NCBI GenBank assembly: GCA_021018995.1
Contig: CM037586.1
Location: 154,988,060 to 155,052,059, forward strand
Direction: 5' to 3'
Source of the DNA: Chloranthus sessilifolius
Taxonomy: Eukaryota; Streptophyta; Magnoliopsida; Chloranthales; Chloranthaceae
Length of the DNA: 64,000 nt
The position numbers and the translations under genes were made by a program. The notes under the pieces were generated by a model, which was given only the letters and a program-made list of their open reading frames with translations, made no database searches and was not told the DNA's origin. Below, piece by piece: positions 22,395 to 33,713 of this stretch (its first letter is position 1; each line of letters opens with the position of its first letter).

Positions 22395-22540
22395 ATTATT
22401 AGGGCTGTCAAGTGTCAACCGGTAGGGTTATGTCCGCCCCCCTCCTAGACTGACTCTAGCGGCCAAGGCTAGGCCCTAGCCCAATCTTAACTTAGGCAGC
22501 TTTTAATATGCTCGGTCCTAATCTAGTCGGTTGGGCTCTA
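22395..22540. mobile_element. hAT-like terminal remnant
   Basis: TTAGGGCTGTCAAGTG at about 22399 matches the left end of the intact element at 30560. The next 140 bp have CTAGGCCCTAGCCC-type sequence. No matching right end was found. Confidence 0.4.
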
Positions 22541-23489
22541 TTTGTTATTGTTATTTGAGGTCCGGCAAAATGGGTTGGAATGCATGGTGGATTCATGCAT
22601 TTGAATTAGATGGAGTTCGCGTGGCATCCATATGAGGGATAAAGTATTAAAATAACTTGTCCGAGGATGATTAGAGGCTACCATAAAATTTTCGACATGA
22701 TATAATATATACAACCATCCAAATTTTGGTTGATTCAATACCCTAGAATGTTTGCAGCAATGCATAAAGTTTGACCATAAAAAAAATTGGATTTTTAAAA
22801 CTTTTTTGAGTAAATTGCATGTCATATAACACATGATCTCAAGGGGAGTTTTTGTAATGACCCTGATTTTTTTTTCTTTATTAATGTTGAATAGTTGACT
22901 TTTGATGAGAAACTGAGATGATGGAGAAGTACCCGAAACTTATCACTACAGGTACGTAGTTTTCGAGGACGAAAATATTATAAGGAGGGGAGAATGTAAC
23001 AACCCGAAATTTTGAACTTTCTTTTATTAGTGTTAGATTATGTTTTATACCTTGCATGGTGTTAGTGCTCTACACCAGAACCTACCCTAGTTGAGAAAAT
23101 ACACATTTTGATTTTAAAAAGGTATTATATTTAAAATTGTCTTTATTTGACACAAGTTGTGTTGTAGCCTAGTGGTTGAAAGGCTTTGGATATAGATAAG
23201 AGGTCTAAGGATCAAACCTTGCTACGTGAGTTTTAAACCTAGTGTTTTTCTGCCGTCAAATCGTGGTGGAAGAAGGCGGCGTAATCATGGACGGATCATC
23301 GTGTGGACGCCGATCTCTATCGCCCTAATCGTCGTCGATCTGTCGGTCACGCTTCAAGAGGTGGGTACCCATCCATCCATCTCATTCTTCTTCTCGTATC
23401 CGTCACAGGATACGCTCGATCATAAATAAAATAAACTTTATTTCATTCTTTACAATATTATTTTAAAATGAGTAAAGTGGTTAGCATAA

Positions 23490-23735
23490 ATATGATTGCT
23501 TATAATCTAATCTTATTGATTTTGCCCTAGATGTGATAGCTTATAATCTAGTCCTATTTATTTTGCCCTAAATATGATTGCTTATAATCTAATCTTATTG
23601 ATTTTGCCCTAGATGTGATTGCTTATAATCTAGTCCTATTTATTTTGCCCTAAATGTGATTGCTTATAATCTAATTTTATTGATTTTGCCCTAGATGTGA
23701 TTGCTTGTAATTTAGTCATAATTATTTTCCTAATT
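23490..23735. repeat. 41-bp tandem array with alternating monomers
   Basis: Six units with the phrase GCTTATAATCTA recur every 41 bp from about 23498. Two monomer types (TTATTGATTTTGCCCTAG and CTATTTATTTTGCCCTAA) alternate, giving an 82-bp higher-order unit. The array lies inside the gypsy LTR. Confidence 0.85.
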
Positions 23736-24474
23736 GTTAATGTTATTATTATTTTTTTTTATACTTTATTATTTTAACAATTAAAGATAACACAAATGAT
23801 TAATACTCTATTCCATCATCCCTCTGGTAAAAGACATTTTATGGACATTATAAAATCGTGAATCTAAGTTCAAACTAAAAATCTATGCAACTATGATTTA
23901 AACCTATAATTTTCTTAAAAATTTTATAATATTTTATATTTTCTAGAAACTAAGCATTTGTATATATATATATATAGACCCATGACCTATTTTAAACATA
24001 TTTCCAAGTCCAGCGTTTACAAAAGGTCCCATGTAGTATCTAAGACCTTGTTTTAAGGAAAGAGATATTACATAGATTATTTTAACATAAGACTCTATAC
24101 AATAAAAATTAAGAAGTGACTACATTTATATTAGCAGGCAACAATAAATCTTGCGGTTACTTATCAAAACAAAAAAATATATACATATATAATTATTTCC
24201 CAATGCTATAATTTTCAAACGATATAAATCATGCAGGCGTGATCAAATTTTAATAAGTAATATTATTATTAATATCATGAGGTCTCAATTGAATATTGAC
24301 TCTAAAACTGGAGAGCCTACCACGGGATCACCTTATAATGCCCAACGATGGAGTTTAAATTTTCTCCCATGGGAGGTAATATATATATATGGTCGATAGA
24401 GAGGATGAATTAGCACTAAATAAGCAACTTAAGCGTTAGACAACTTCATATCATACTTAGGTTGCCACGTGGGA

Positions 24475-24720
24475 TTCTGATGTTGGAGGTCTGTGACCCA
24501 TCTTATGTTGGACCGTGACCCATCTGATGTTGGACTGCGACCCATCTAGTGTTGGTCCGTCACCCATCTGATGTCGGACTTTGACCCATCTGATGTTGGA
24601 TCTTGACCCATCTGATGTTGGACCGTGACCCATCTGACGTGGATCGTGACCCATCTGATGTTGGACTTTGACTCATTCGATGTTGGACTTTGGCCCATCT
24701 GATTTAGATCAGCCCATCTG
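24475..24720. repeat. About 21-bp minisatellite (GACCCATCTGATGTTGG)
   Basis: About eleven degenerate copies of a unit resembling GTGACCCATCTGATGTTGG in tandem, inside the gypsy LTR. Open frames across it only reflect the repeat. Confidence 0.85.
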
Positions 24721-27029
24721 ATTTTATTTCATAGGATGGTATTAAATTAATTAAAATATCTTTTACAATATATTATGATATATTTAAAGAGAAAGTGATT
24801 TTAGATAGTAATATAAAATTAATAAATATTATATACTTATATTTTATTATCATATAAAATAAATGTACTTGGTTACTACCTTATTTTAATATTATAAAAT
24901 TATCTTATAAGATATATGAGTAGTAGTATCCCATGTCAGAGCCCAATTAGTTTCCTTTTTATCGATGGATTGACCTATTAAAATCGACCAATCAATCATG
25001 AGCCAAACGACAACTTACACCTTATTAAATCTGATCTATCGATTTTCATTTTTTTCAATCGATCGATTCTCATCCGAATAGACGACCTGATTCACACCAA
25101 AATTTCATTTTTACACGACCAAAAAAATTTAGTGCACTTGCACTTTGCGATCGATGGTCGTGATGTACTTAACTTTAAAAATAATAATATTTAATTTGGG
25201 CATTTAATAATGATAAATAATAATATATAAAAGTTTCGCTTTTATCGCTTCAACGCGACCACTTCGATAACATAAAGTGTTAGAACTTCGATGTCTTTAT
25301 GAAACCGAACTCTGACCTTTACGATTATCAAAATCATACTTATAACCATATTCTATAATTATATTGGTGTGGTATGTAAATAAATATAAACATAAATATA
25401 ACCAAAATCTAAGTGTAAACCATTCTGTATGTGTGATACTTTTGTATTTGTAATTTAATCAATTTATACGAGTTAGGATATGTTAGATCATGAGTACGAG
25501 AGTGTATGAGATCATGCCTATGCTTGGGCGTGGTGATTCGCTGAGATAGTATCGAAGCGAGAAATACACCGTATTCACATGCCTTACAACTCATGGTGGA
25601 ATGGGACCCATGACGAGTTGGGTGAGTGTGAATTCAGTGTAACCTCGTATACGGTGGCATATACGGCGATCCGATCACCCCGAGTTCAAATATGATAGTA
25701 TGAGTTATGAGTTAAGTTATGAGGTTCGACCATAGACTTTGGCTGTGGTGAAGTTTCTTCTACGATCACGTGAAACTCGAAATATTGGCGTCCATGTACG
25801 GATGCAACGCCTCTATGATAGTATGGGCTGTCACACGAAGTACATCCAGGTTACTACGGAACCTTTTTCTTGGGAAGCGTAAATTGGAAAAGTTGCCTCA
25901 CTATAGTTTGTCCTATGATTAAATATAAGAGTATGATGAGATATGAGTATGAAATAAGATAAGTTATGATACGAGTACGATAATAAGACATCGCTGTGTA
26001 GGCCAGCAAAAGATAAAGAACTTAAGTCTCTCAGACGCGTCTGCCTCATGCGTAACCAAGTAGGGCAACAACGTCTTTCAGCCAAGACGGATCTCTGGGA
26101 GAGATTATGAGTATGAGTATGTTATGAGTGAGTTTGGCCATTATGTCTCCCCATTGGCTGGATGGTGGAGTATGAGTATGACACGAGGGCGTTATGATAT
26201 GGTGGTATGATACTATGTTGACCCTCCTATGGTAGCTCGAGCAACGACTCTGGCACAGGTCGTTTAGGATTTCACGAGTATGTTAGTTACGCTCATGCGA
26301 TGTACAGACGTATGTGCGAGAATAATAATAAGACATGGTAGGATATGTTATGAGATATGGTAAGGTACGTTAGGATATGAGTGTCTAGATCATAGTCTTG
26401 CATTTATGATATGAGCTTTATAATATGCATGTGATTTTGTCATTCTTTTGCTATCTGCTTTGACATATTATATTTATCACTCACAAGATGCACCCACAAT
26501 GCACCTGAGTAGTATGGGGTGGATTGGTGGTGTATCCCATCGAAGTTACGTGGATCGAGTAAACTCATCCCACGATAATCTAACATTCTGTAATTACGCT
26601 AGTGGAGTAGACGTCGGTCATCCAGATCCGGCTGACGCTGATTTCATTGATCTCGCGAGTGTTGAGTACCAGGAGGGCTACGGTGCTGATTTCGATCCGA
26701 GTGCTGGATATTGATCGCTGCAGACTTGGTAGTAGATTGGATCCCTATTATTATCATTAATTTTATGATTTCCTTTATCGGATTTGTCTCCAACTTTGAA
26801 TTATGTTTTATTGGTAGATTTGTTGATTCTATCGCATTTATTCATTATTTATGGCTGCTTTTATTTCCACCTTTATGTGTTGGCTTTCACGGATTTTGTG
26901 GAACCATTATTGCGCGAGAACTCTGATTAGGTGTATGTCCGCTTAGCATATCCGAGATATGTGCGGGTCATAACTCGAAATTCTAGGCCCTCGAGATGGG
27001 GTAGAATTTCGGGACGTGACAGTTTTGTT

Positions 27030-27288
27030 TAGGGATCACGTGCCATGTGATCTACGATTCAAGTGCATAAGTCTATACATGCACTTCAACCCATATACTT
27101 TTTTTCCTTGTTAGTTTTTTAAATGTTCTTGTAAAAAGATATTTCTTTAAATATAAGAAAATATGTTTTGAACGATTAAAAAAATATTAAGCTTACTCTA
27201 TAGATATTCATGTTTTCAAAAGATCTTTACAATTATCGATTTAATAAAATTAATAGAACTATTAAAAGTTATTTTGATAATTTTATGT

Positions 27289-27352
<64 letters not shown>

Positions 27353-28060
27353 GGAGATGCACATGCTGGGTGAAGTTCTACACTTTAAGTTGTTAAGAAC
27401 TTACGTAACTCAACACATTGTGGGCTTTTTGTTTTGAGGCCCCAACTTCGCCCTCTTACCCCTGTTTGAGCCCTAGCCTCCTAAGTACATGTAGCATGTT
27501 CAACTGAAAGCAGGGATTTCTAGACCGATGCATACCGGTTGGGTCCTAGGGCCGATATGTATTGGATATGTATTAGTCAAACCAATCAATATTGTATCAG
27601 AAGGGGCTTAATCGGATATTTAAAACCATAACCGTACATCTCTATCCCAGACGTGATCAGACGCCCATCACAAATTTCAATCTCACAAACAAACTTCTAT
27701 CAACAAATTTTCGGATGGGATCAATAGGCACATCACCTGACCAATGAACTCCACTTATTCACTTGAATTTCATGAAAAGTTGAATGTATAAATATAACAA
27801 GGAGCTCAACATCGGCAAAGTCGGCTTTTATTGGATTTTGTGGCTCACTCAGAACTTCCACCACGTGATCAGGAGCAAATGATCTCTACCATCTGATCAT
27901 GAGCCTGCAAAACGATGATTAAATATGCATGAGTTGTGTTCATTTTAAACGAGCAAAGTGTTTTGATTGGATGTTTATGATGATGACCTGTTACTTGGCC
28001 ATCTTCGATCCTTGATGGGTGCCACTCGTCAATTTTTTATTGATGATATTTATCAATATT
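27030..28060. other. Gene-free AT-rich spacer
   Basis: Contains a TA microsatellite at 27291-27346 and a partial TATCGG-type fragment at about 27530-27625 (GGGCCGATATGTATTGG). Nothing else recognised. Confidence 0.5.
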
Positions 28061-28065
28061 ACGTG

Positions 28066-28252
28066 CAAGGTATCAAAAATCGGCTAACATCGATCCATAT
28101 TGGCCAATACATCTTGATTTCGATCGAGACATTGAGGTTTTTTTTAAAAAAAAAATAATAAGCCAATGCGTATCAATATCGGCCAATACGTATCAGCCGA
28201 GTTGTATCGGTATCGATCAAACCGATACTCGAGACTTGATTTTGATACCTTG
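28066..28252. mobile_element. CAAGGTATCA MITE (second TATCGG family)
   Basis: The termini CAAGGTATCAAAAATC and GATTTTGATACCTTG are near-perfect inverted repeats. Flanking octamers ATTACGTG (28058-28065) and ATTACAAG (28253-28260) agree at 6 of 8. The interior is rich in GTATCGG and CGATAC. Two further copies lie at 46383-46647 and 49272-49536. Confidence 0.7.
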
Positions 28253-28871
28253 ATTACAAGTGTTGTGCAGGCCTATACACCACTATACATGTGGCACCCG
28301 TCACTCAGGGCCGGCCTTGGACCAAGGCCAGCAAGGCAAGAGCCTTGGGCCCCTGATTTTTAGGGGCCCTCAAATGCTATTTGACCATTAAAAAATAAGA
28401 TTTATTTTTTTATCTTTTTTTTTAATTTCTATAAAGCTAAAGGGCCCCCAATTTGGTTACCTTATCCTCTCTCTCTTTCCACAGCTCTACTATCCAACAC
28501 CTCTCCGACTCTCTCTAAACGTGAGATTTGAAAAGAAGTTGATGGGGGTAGGTTACCTTATCAGACATACACCCACATCCATAATTACTAATATATTTTT
28601 ATATTTTTATATAATTGTATCTATTTTTTAAATCTATTTCTGTAATCAAAGCCCCTGGGCTAAGGTCCAAGAGGCTGCTATCTCTCGGGTCCCCAAATTA
28701 GATAAAGTTGATTAATATAATTTATAATTTGTAATGTATAATAATATTATATTCATCTAATTGTGTTCGAGTGGGTTGTGGGTTCAACCCTTCTCAGGCC
28801 CCATATTTACATTTTTTTTAATGAGTCATGGATTGAGTCTCGGCCTGGTCGGTACAGGACATTGGTCGAGT

Positions 28872-29115
28872 CACTGGCCTCATTGGGGCAGGCCGACCAT
28901 ATATATTGATCCAGTAGATTCTCTGACCCAATTTTGATCGAACCAGATTTGTTTGACCAAATCCTTTATATATAGGGAACCTCTAAACACGCCACTGGCC
29001 TCATTAGGGCAGGCCGACCATATATATTGACCCAGTAGATTCTCTGACACAATTTTGACCGAATCAGATTTGTTTGACCAAATCTTTTATATATAGGGAA
29101 CCTCTAAACACACCT
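28872..29115. repeat. 122-bp tandem duplication
   Basis: A unit beginning CACTGGCCTCATTGGGGC at 28872 is repeated at 28994 with few changes; both end near GGGAACCTCTAAACAC. It lies inside the hAT-like element. Confidence 0.88.
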
Positions 29116-29592
29116 ATGGGTTCTTCGAAAGTGCCCACCTCTCAGATCCTTTGAAAACCATTGATTCCTTTGAATGAGATGATGAAAATGATTTTTTATA
29201 CCTATCTCTCACAAAATAGATCTTCAGATCATGACTCACCTATCAAATGGTCAATTTTTTATTTCATGTATGACAAATCTCCAAAAAATGCCCTTGAATC
29301 ATATGAGACACTTCACGGTCAAATGTGATTTTATGGCAATTTTTTGGGATCTATGACAGGTTGAATCACAAACCGACAGTTTGATAGGTGCACCATGATC
29401 TCAAGATCTATTGAGTGAAAGATATGGGTGAAAAATGATCTCCGTCATATGATTATAAGGATTTGATGATTTGATTTAAGTCGTTCTCTTATGTTCCTCA
29501 TCGCACCCAAATAATGTTTTGGAAGCCACAATAATCTCTCCACGAGATCTTGGAGGACGCTTGAACATCCTCCATGAATGACGGAACCAACT

Positions 29593-29596
<4 letters not shown>

Positions 29597-29660
<64 letters not shown>
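29597..29660. repeat. TA microsatellite
   Basis: Pure TA run of about 64 bp. It explains the apparent Tyr-Ile repeat frames on the minus strand. Confidence 0.95.
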
Positions 29661-29667
<7 letters not shown>

Positions 29668-30878
29668 TTTTATTATTAAATGATCAAAACTTAAAATTGC
29701 GATTTCAGACTCATTAGAGTTCCATTTTTTGCAAATAACTTATCAATTTTGATCTATTCGACGAGACTTATCCAATGAACCTATTTTTAAAATTTTTTGA
29801 GATTGTTAAAATATTAAAAAATGACATTGAAAGATTCAATGATAATTAAAATAATAAAATTTGTTAAAATGTTAATGATTGGGCTACTTGAACCGTTAGA
29901 TACGAACCTACTATTTTTTTTTTCTTATTTTGGTGTTGCATTTTCTTTAATATATACTTTCGTTAATTTGTTAATTATATTTTTAAATTATAAATAATAT
30001 AATGAAAAATTGATATATTTGTAATCTAAAAGTATTATTTAAAAACATTGAGTATTATTTTATTTGTGAAAAAAAAAAAATTATGATAATTTTTTTTTTT
30101 TAATTACTGTATAAGAGGGGCTCATTTTACAAAGTCCCCTTGGGCTCCTAAAATATGAGGGCCAGCCCTGCCTTCACTTATGTACGTACAGCTATCTTTT
30201 AGATTGATTCCGCCTAAACTGTTTCTTTTAATATAATAATGATTGAGGGTAGAGGGACCTCAGCCTCTTCGTTAAAAGAAGGGCAGTGTTATTTGACAGG
30301 CCATTCACCCGACTGCTGATGTGGCGTAATGGACAAAGCCCGGGCAGCCACTTATATCGTGCCGTATAGAAACCTCTCCCTTTGAAGGTTGCCAATGGAA
30401 GAAATTTTGTCCTCCATAACCTTTCACATCAAAGAAGACACCGGATTTTGCCTGAACTGAACTATCTCCGCTATAACTGGAAACCTAAAAGAAGATAACT
30501 GGATTCCACCTAAACTGTGTCATTGAACAATTTCTACCGTCTGATCAACACCCGGGTCCTAGGGCTGTCAACGGGTCGGTTCGGGCTGGGCTTTTAATAG
30601 GCTCAATTTTTTAAAACATTAAAAGGAGGGCCCGAGCCCGATCCGATATGCTATCCAGGATGAGCTCGGCCCGACCCACGTGTTAAATGTGGAGCCCGAA
30701 CCCAGCCTGAAAAAACCCGGCCCGTTATTAGTTGGACCAAAACATTGGGTCGGGCCGGATTTTGATGATTTTTTTAGAAATTTGTTCAATATGAGAGAAT
30801 ATTCAACATAAGGTTTCCAAGAAAGTTTTAGAGAGAGAGACAAGTTGGGCAAAGAGAAAGATGGGACTCGGAGGAGAG

Positions 30879-31080
30879 CATGGATCAAAATGTCGTCCGA
30901 TACCGATATGTATCGGTATCAGACTTAGACGATACGGTACATTCAATATATCGTATCGCCATTTTGTATGTAGATGCCCGGACGATACATTCAATGTATC
31001 GTCCAATATTTTACTATTCCAATACGTATCGGTTTTGAGCTTGGACGATACGTATCCGATACCCGAAATTTTGACCCATG
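30879..31080. mobile_element. TATCGG-palindrome MITE nested in a hAT element
   Basis: The ends CATGGATCAAAAT and ATTTTGACCCATG are inverted repeats. Flanking octamers GAGGAGAG and AAAGAGAG agree at 6 of 8. The interior carries CGATACGTATCGG-like palindromes. Same family as 10100-10302. Confidence 0.72.
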
Positions 31081-31345
31081 AAAGAGAGAGAGAGGGAGAG
31101 AGAGGGAGGGCTAGGACTAGTAGAGAGGGAGGAGAGGTTGGAACTGGGAATGGGAACTTGGGAGAGAGAGAGAGAGAGAGACGAGGGGCTGCGGTGGGAC
31201 TTGGGAGCAGGGGAGGGCTGAGAAATGGGAATGAGAGCTTGGGAGGTTAGGAGTTGGGAGGGAGAGAGAGAGAGAGAGAAGTTAGGGAGGAGAGGGGGCT
31301 GTGGGCTGCCGGACTGGGGAGAGAGAGAAGTGGCTGCCGGAAAGA
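31081..31345. repeat. GA-rich microsatellite region
   Basis: Imperfect GAGAGA and GGGAGG runs. Long open frames on both strands here (for example 31014-31421 on the minus strand, Ser/Pro/Leu-rich) are low-complexity artefacts. Confidence 0.8.
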
Positions 31346-31827
31346 AAAGCAGGGGTTGCGGGCTGCCGGCGAGAAAGCTTGAAGAACGCTTCAAAGAGGG
31401 TTGCCGTCGAGCTTGAACCAAAGCAAAGCTTGAAGAACGCTTCAGAGAGGGCTACCGTAAAGATTAAATGAGATTTGAGGGAAAAAAATTACATTTTTAA
31501 CCCCTCATCAATCCGTTGAATGGTAATAAGAGGGGTTTAAATAGTAATTATGACCAGCCGGATTTGGGCCGGGCATATTGGCCCGTTAAGTTTATCCTAA
31601 AATTACAGCCCGTTTATTTTAAACATCAAAGCTTGAACCCAAACCCGTTTATATTCGAGCTTAGCTCGGCCCGGCCAATTTACGAAATTTCTAAAAAAAT
31701 TAGGCTCGAACCCAACTCATCCGGGTCGGGCCTGAGCTGAAGCCCGACCCGTTGACAGCCCTACCGGGTCCACATGGAGGCGATTAATTGGCTTGATCAG
31801 ATAGTTGGGAATATTGCTTTCTACCCA

Positions 31828-32000
31828 GAGGGGTAGCTCAGTTGGTCAAGCATTGGGTTTGTTCCCCAATGGTCACCAGTTCGAGTCCTCTCAAAGCCAC
31901 TGGAGTATTACTCGGTCGTTAGCTCCAGGGTCTCGTGGGATTAGTCAAAGTGCACACAAGGTGGCTCGGACACCCACGGATATCCAAAAAAAAAATAATC
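31828..32000 (+). mobile_element. tRNA-derived SINE with TSDs
   Basis: The head carries box A TAGCTCAGTTGG and box B CAGTTCGAGTCCTC, then a 90-bp body and a poly-A tail. Perfect 11-bp direct repeats CTTTCTACCCA at 31817-31827 and 32001-32011 are the TSDs. The 173-bp length fits a plant SINE. A second family member lies on the minus strand at 39393-39573. Confidence 0.85.
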
Positions 32001-32754
32001 CTTTCTACCCAAGAGATTAAGGTTGCGTACGACGTAGCTCTTTGCTAGCCCTTGACATAGTAAAGTGCGCCTACTTTAGTAGGTTCCCATCCTCTTTAGC
32101 AGGAAGGTTGTTGCTAGAGTAGATAAATCCTACTTTGCAGAGAAGTTGCAAGAGCAGATAAATCCACTTTTATAAGGGGTTAGAAAAGATAATGCGAATC
32201 AACTAAAATATGTGAACTCTACTATGGCAGAGGCTAACAAAGAGTTATGCCATTCGCAGCCTAATTTTCTCTCTAACAATAAGTTTGGTCGAATTTCAGT
32301 CTAAAAGTCAACATTTTGACTTATTAGTCATGCAACGGCAGTATTTAAAAAGGGTTACCAATAGAAAGTTAGATTCATCCAAACGCCCCCCAACATTATT
32401 CATGTAAACACATCCAATGGTTACCAAAATTTTTATGACTAATAATGTTAATTTATAATAAAAATTCTCTTAACTAATAATCCTTAATTTTCATCCTCAG
32501 ATTAGAAAATTAGCTATATCATACAACTATGGTGCATTTTGCCAATCTATGATTCCTCAAAAGGATGGTATTTTGCAATCCATGATTCATGAACAAGGGC
32601 AGTGCACCGATATATCTCCCTCCAATGGCTTTTTGGTTTTTTTGACACAGATAATTATATATCTTGACATCTCCCAAAGTTTGAACAATTCGGCATAAAT
32701 AAATAGACCCATAAGACACTTAATAGCAACTTTTTCCTCAAATGTAATATGTGG

Positions 32755-33560
32755 TGGTAGGGCCTGCAGCCCCAGCGGGGCCAAACCCAAGCTTGGGTCA
32801 GCTCTAGCTTCACTTTACCTTATACGAGTCGAACTGAAATTTGCCTCTAGGCTTTCGAGCCCAAAAGTCTGAGCCAAGGACCAATATATTGGTTTTGTTT
32901 TCGGATTTGGGCATGACCAAAATCGAACTTTTGAGGGTCAAGCCGAAAAATCAGTACCCATTTAAAAAAAAAAACTCAAATTATCGATGTAGCAAAATAT
33001 CAACCGATAATTTGCTTCTTCGATAATTTGGGGATTTCATTTCGGGTGGCACTGAAACCGATGCGTTTCGAGCTCGAGTCAAGCTAAGCTTCAAGCTAAA
33101 TGAATTTTTTCCTAATATTGTTTTAAACATTATCTTTTTTTTTTTTTTTTAATAGATGAAATCTTTAATAAAATTTAATAAATGAAAGCCCTAATATCTT
33201 TTTATCCTTTAGTCCTTTTGAATTTAACAGATAGATTGGAGAAGTAGTTGTTTAAATTTAATAGAGGATCATAAGGATTATACATTTATTACATATTTAT
33301 TCATTATAAAGTAACCATTATTAAAAGGGAAAAAAAAAATTATAAAATCAAAATCAAAATTATATATAAAATATTATATACTAATAATCAAACCGAGTCA
33401 GGTTGAGCCAACAATTACAAGCTCAGCTCTAGCTCGACTCTTCTTTAACTGAGATTTAAATAAAAAGTTCAGCTCTGGCTCTCGAACCAAACTTAAGTGA
33501 GCAAAAGCTCTCATTTCGGGCCAAGCCGAACTAAGTTGTCAAGCTTGCACAGCTCTGTTG
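32755..33560. mobile_element. Possible hAT-like element (GAGCTCGAGC-rich)
   Basis: The body is rich in GAGCTCGAGT, AAGCTTGG and CTCAGCTCTAG phrases, like 50496-51305. The outer ends TAGGGCCTGCAG (about 32758) and GTTGTAGCCCTTT (about 33559) are only roughly inverted. No TSD confirmed. Confidence 0.4.
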
Positions 33561-33713
33561 TAGCCCTTTGTGATGGGTCAAAGATCCTATTCACAGGACT
33601 CATGCACCAAGGGTGGTGCATGGATCAATCTCCCTCTCTCAAATTGTTCAAAACAGGTTAATAGACGGACATGCTCTCCATCTGGGGATATTTTAATCGG
33701 AATGGTAGCTCAA

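Larger units (their letters stand above)
22853..27021 (+). mobile_element. Ty3-gypsy (Tekay/Del-like) deletion derivative with a 4-kb LTR
   Basis: A 3' LTR runs from TGTAACAACCCG (about 22997) to GGACGTGACA (27021), about 4.03 kb. It is preceded by a polypurine tract AAGGAGGGGAGAA and the phrase TTCGAGGACGAAAATA, a hallmark of chromovirus 3' ends. Upstream, 22853-22894 (TGTAATGACCCTGA...) aligns with the first ~42 bp of the LTR. Flanks GTTTT (22848-22852) and GTTTT (27022-27026) are a perfect 5-bp TSD. So the element keeps both outer edges but has lost most of its 5' LTR and nearly all gag-pol. The LTR contains two minisatellites and a 267-nt frame (26448-26714) that I take as non-coding. Confidence 0.78.
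28306..30170. mobile_element. Non-autonomous hAT-like element (CAGGGCCGGCC family)
   Basis: The left end CAGGGCCGGCCTTGG and right end GAGGGCCAGCCCTG are inverted repeats. Octamers CCGTCACT (28298-28305) and CCTTCACT (30171-30178) form an 8-bp TSD with one mismatch. Sub-terminal CCTTGGGCCCC is typical. Inside are a 122-bp tandem duplication and a TA microsatellite. Related members at 43331-45341 and about 59186-60476 share internal blocks such as AACCTATCAATTT. No transposase frame is present. Confidence 0.78.
30560..31763. mobile_element. Non-autonomous hAT-like element (TAGGGCTGTCAACGGG)
   Basis: The left end TAGGGCTGTCAACGGGTCGG is mirrored at the right by CCCGACCCGTTGACAGCCCT plus A. Perfect 8-bp TSDs CCGGGTCC lie at 30552-30559 and 31764-31771. 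A TATCGG MITE is inserted at 30879-31080, and GA-rich microsatellite DNA follows to about 31345. The termini match a very common plant hAT-type short-element family. No transposase is encoded. Confidence 0.85.

Noticed and set aside
23490-23735. CRISPR-like direct repeats
   Set aside because: Units are contiguous 41-bp tandem copies without unique spacers, in a plant LTR.
26448-26714. 88-codon open frame as a small host gene
   Set aside because: It lies inside the 4-kb gypsy LTR, has no recognised domain, and no splice or leader evidence supports it.
29445-29667. Tyr-Ile repeat peptides (also near 54870-55206, 61023 and 39740)
   Set aside because: Translation of TA microsatellites.
31014-31421. 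135-codon Ser/Pro/Leu-rich frame on the minus strand
   Set aside because: It is read through GA/CT microsatellite DNA; the composition is fully explained by the repeat.
31828-31895. Intact tRNA gene
   Set aside because: Boxes A and B are present, but the sequence continues into a SINE body with poly-A and 11-bp TSDs, and the acceptor arms do not pair.
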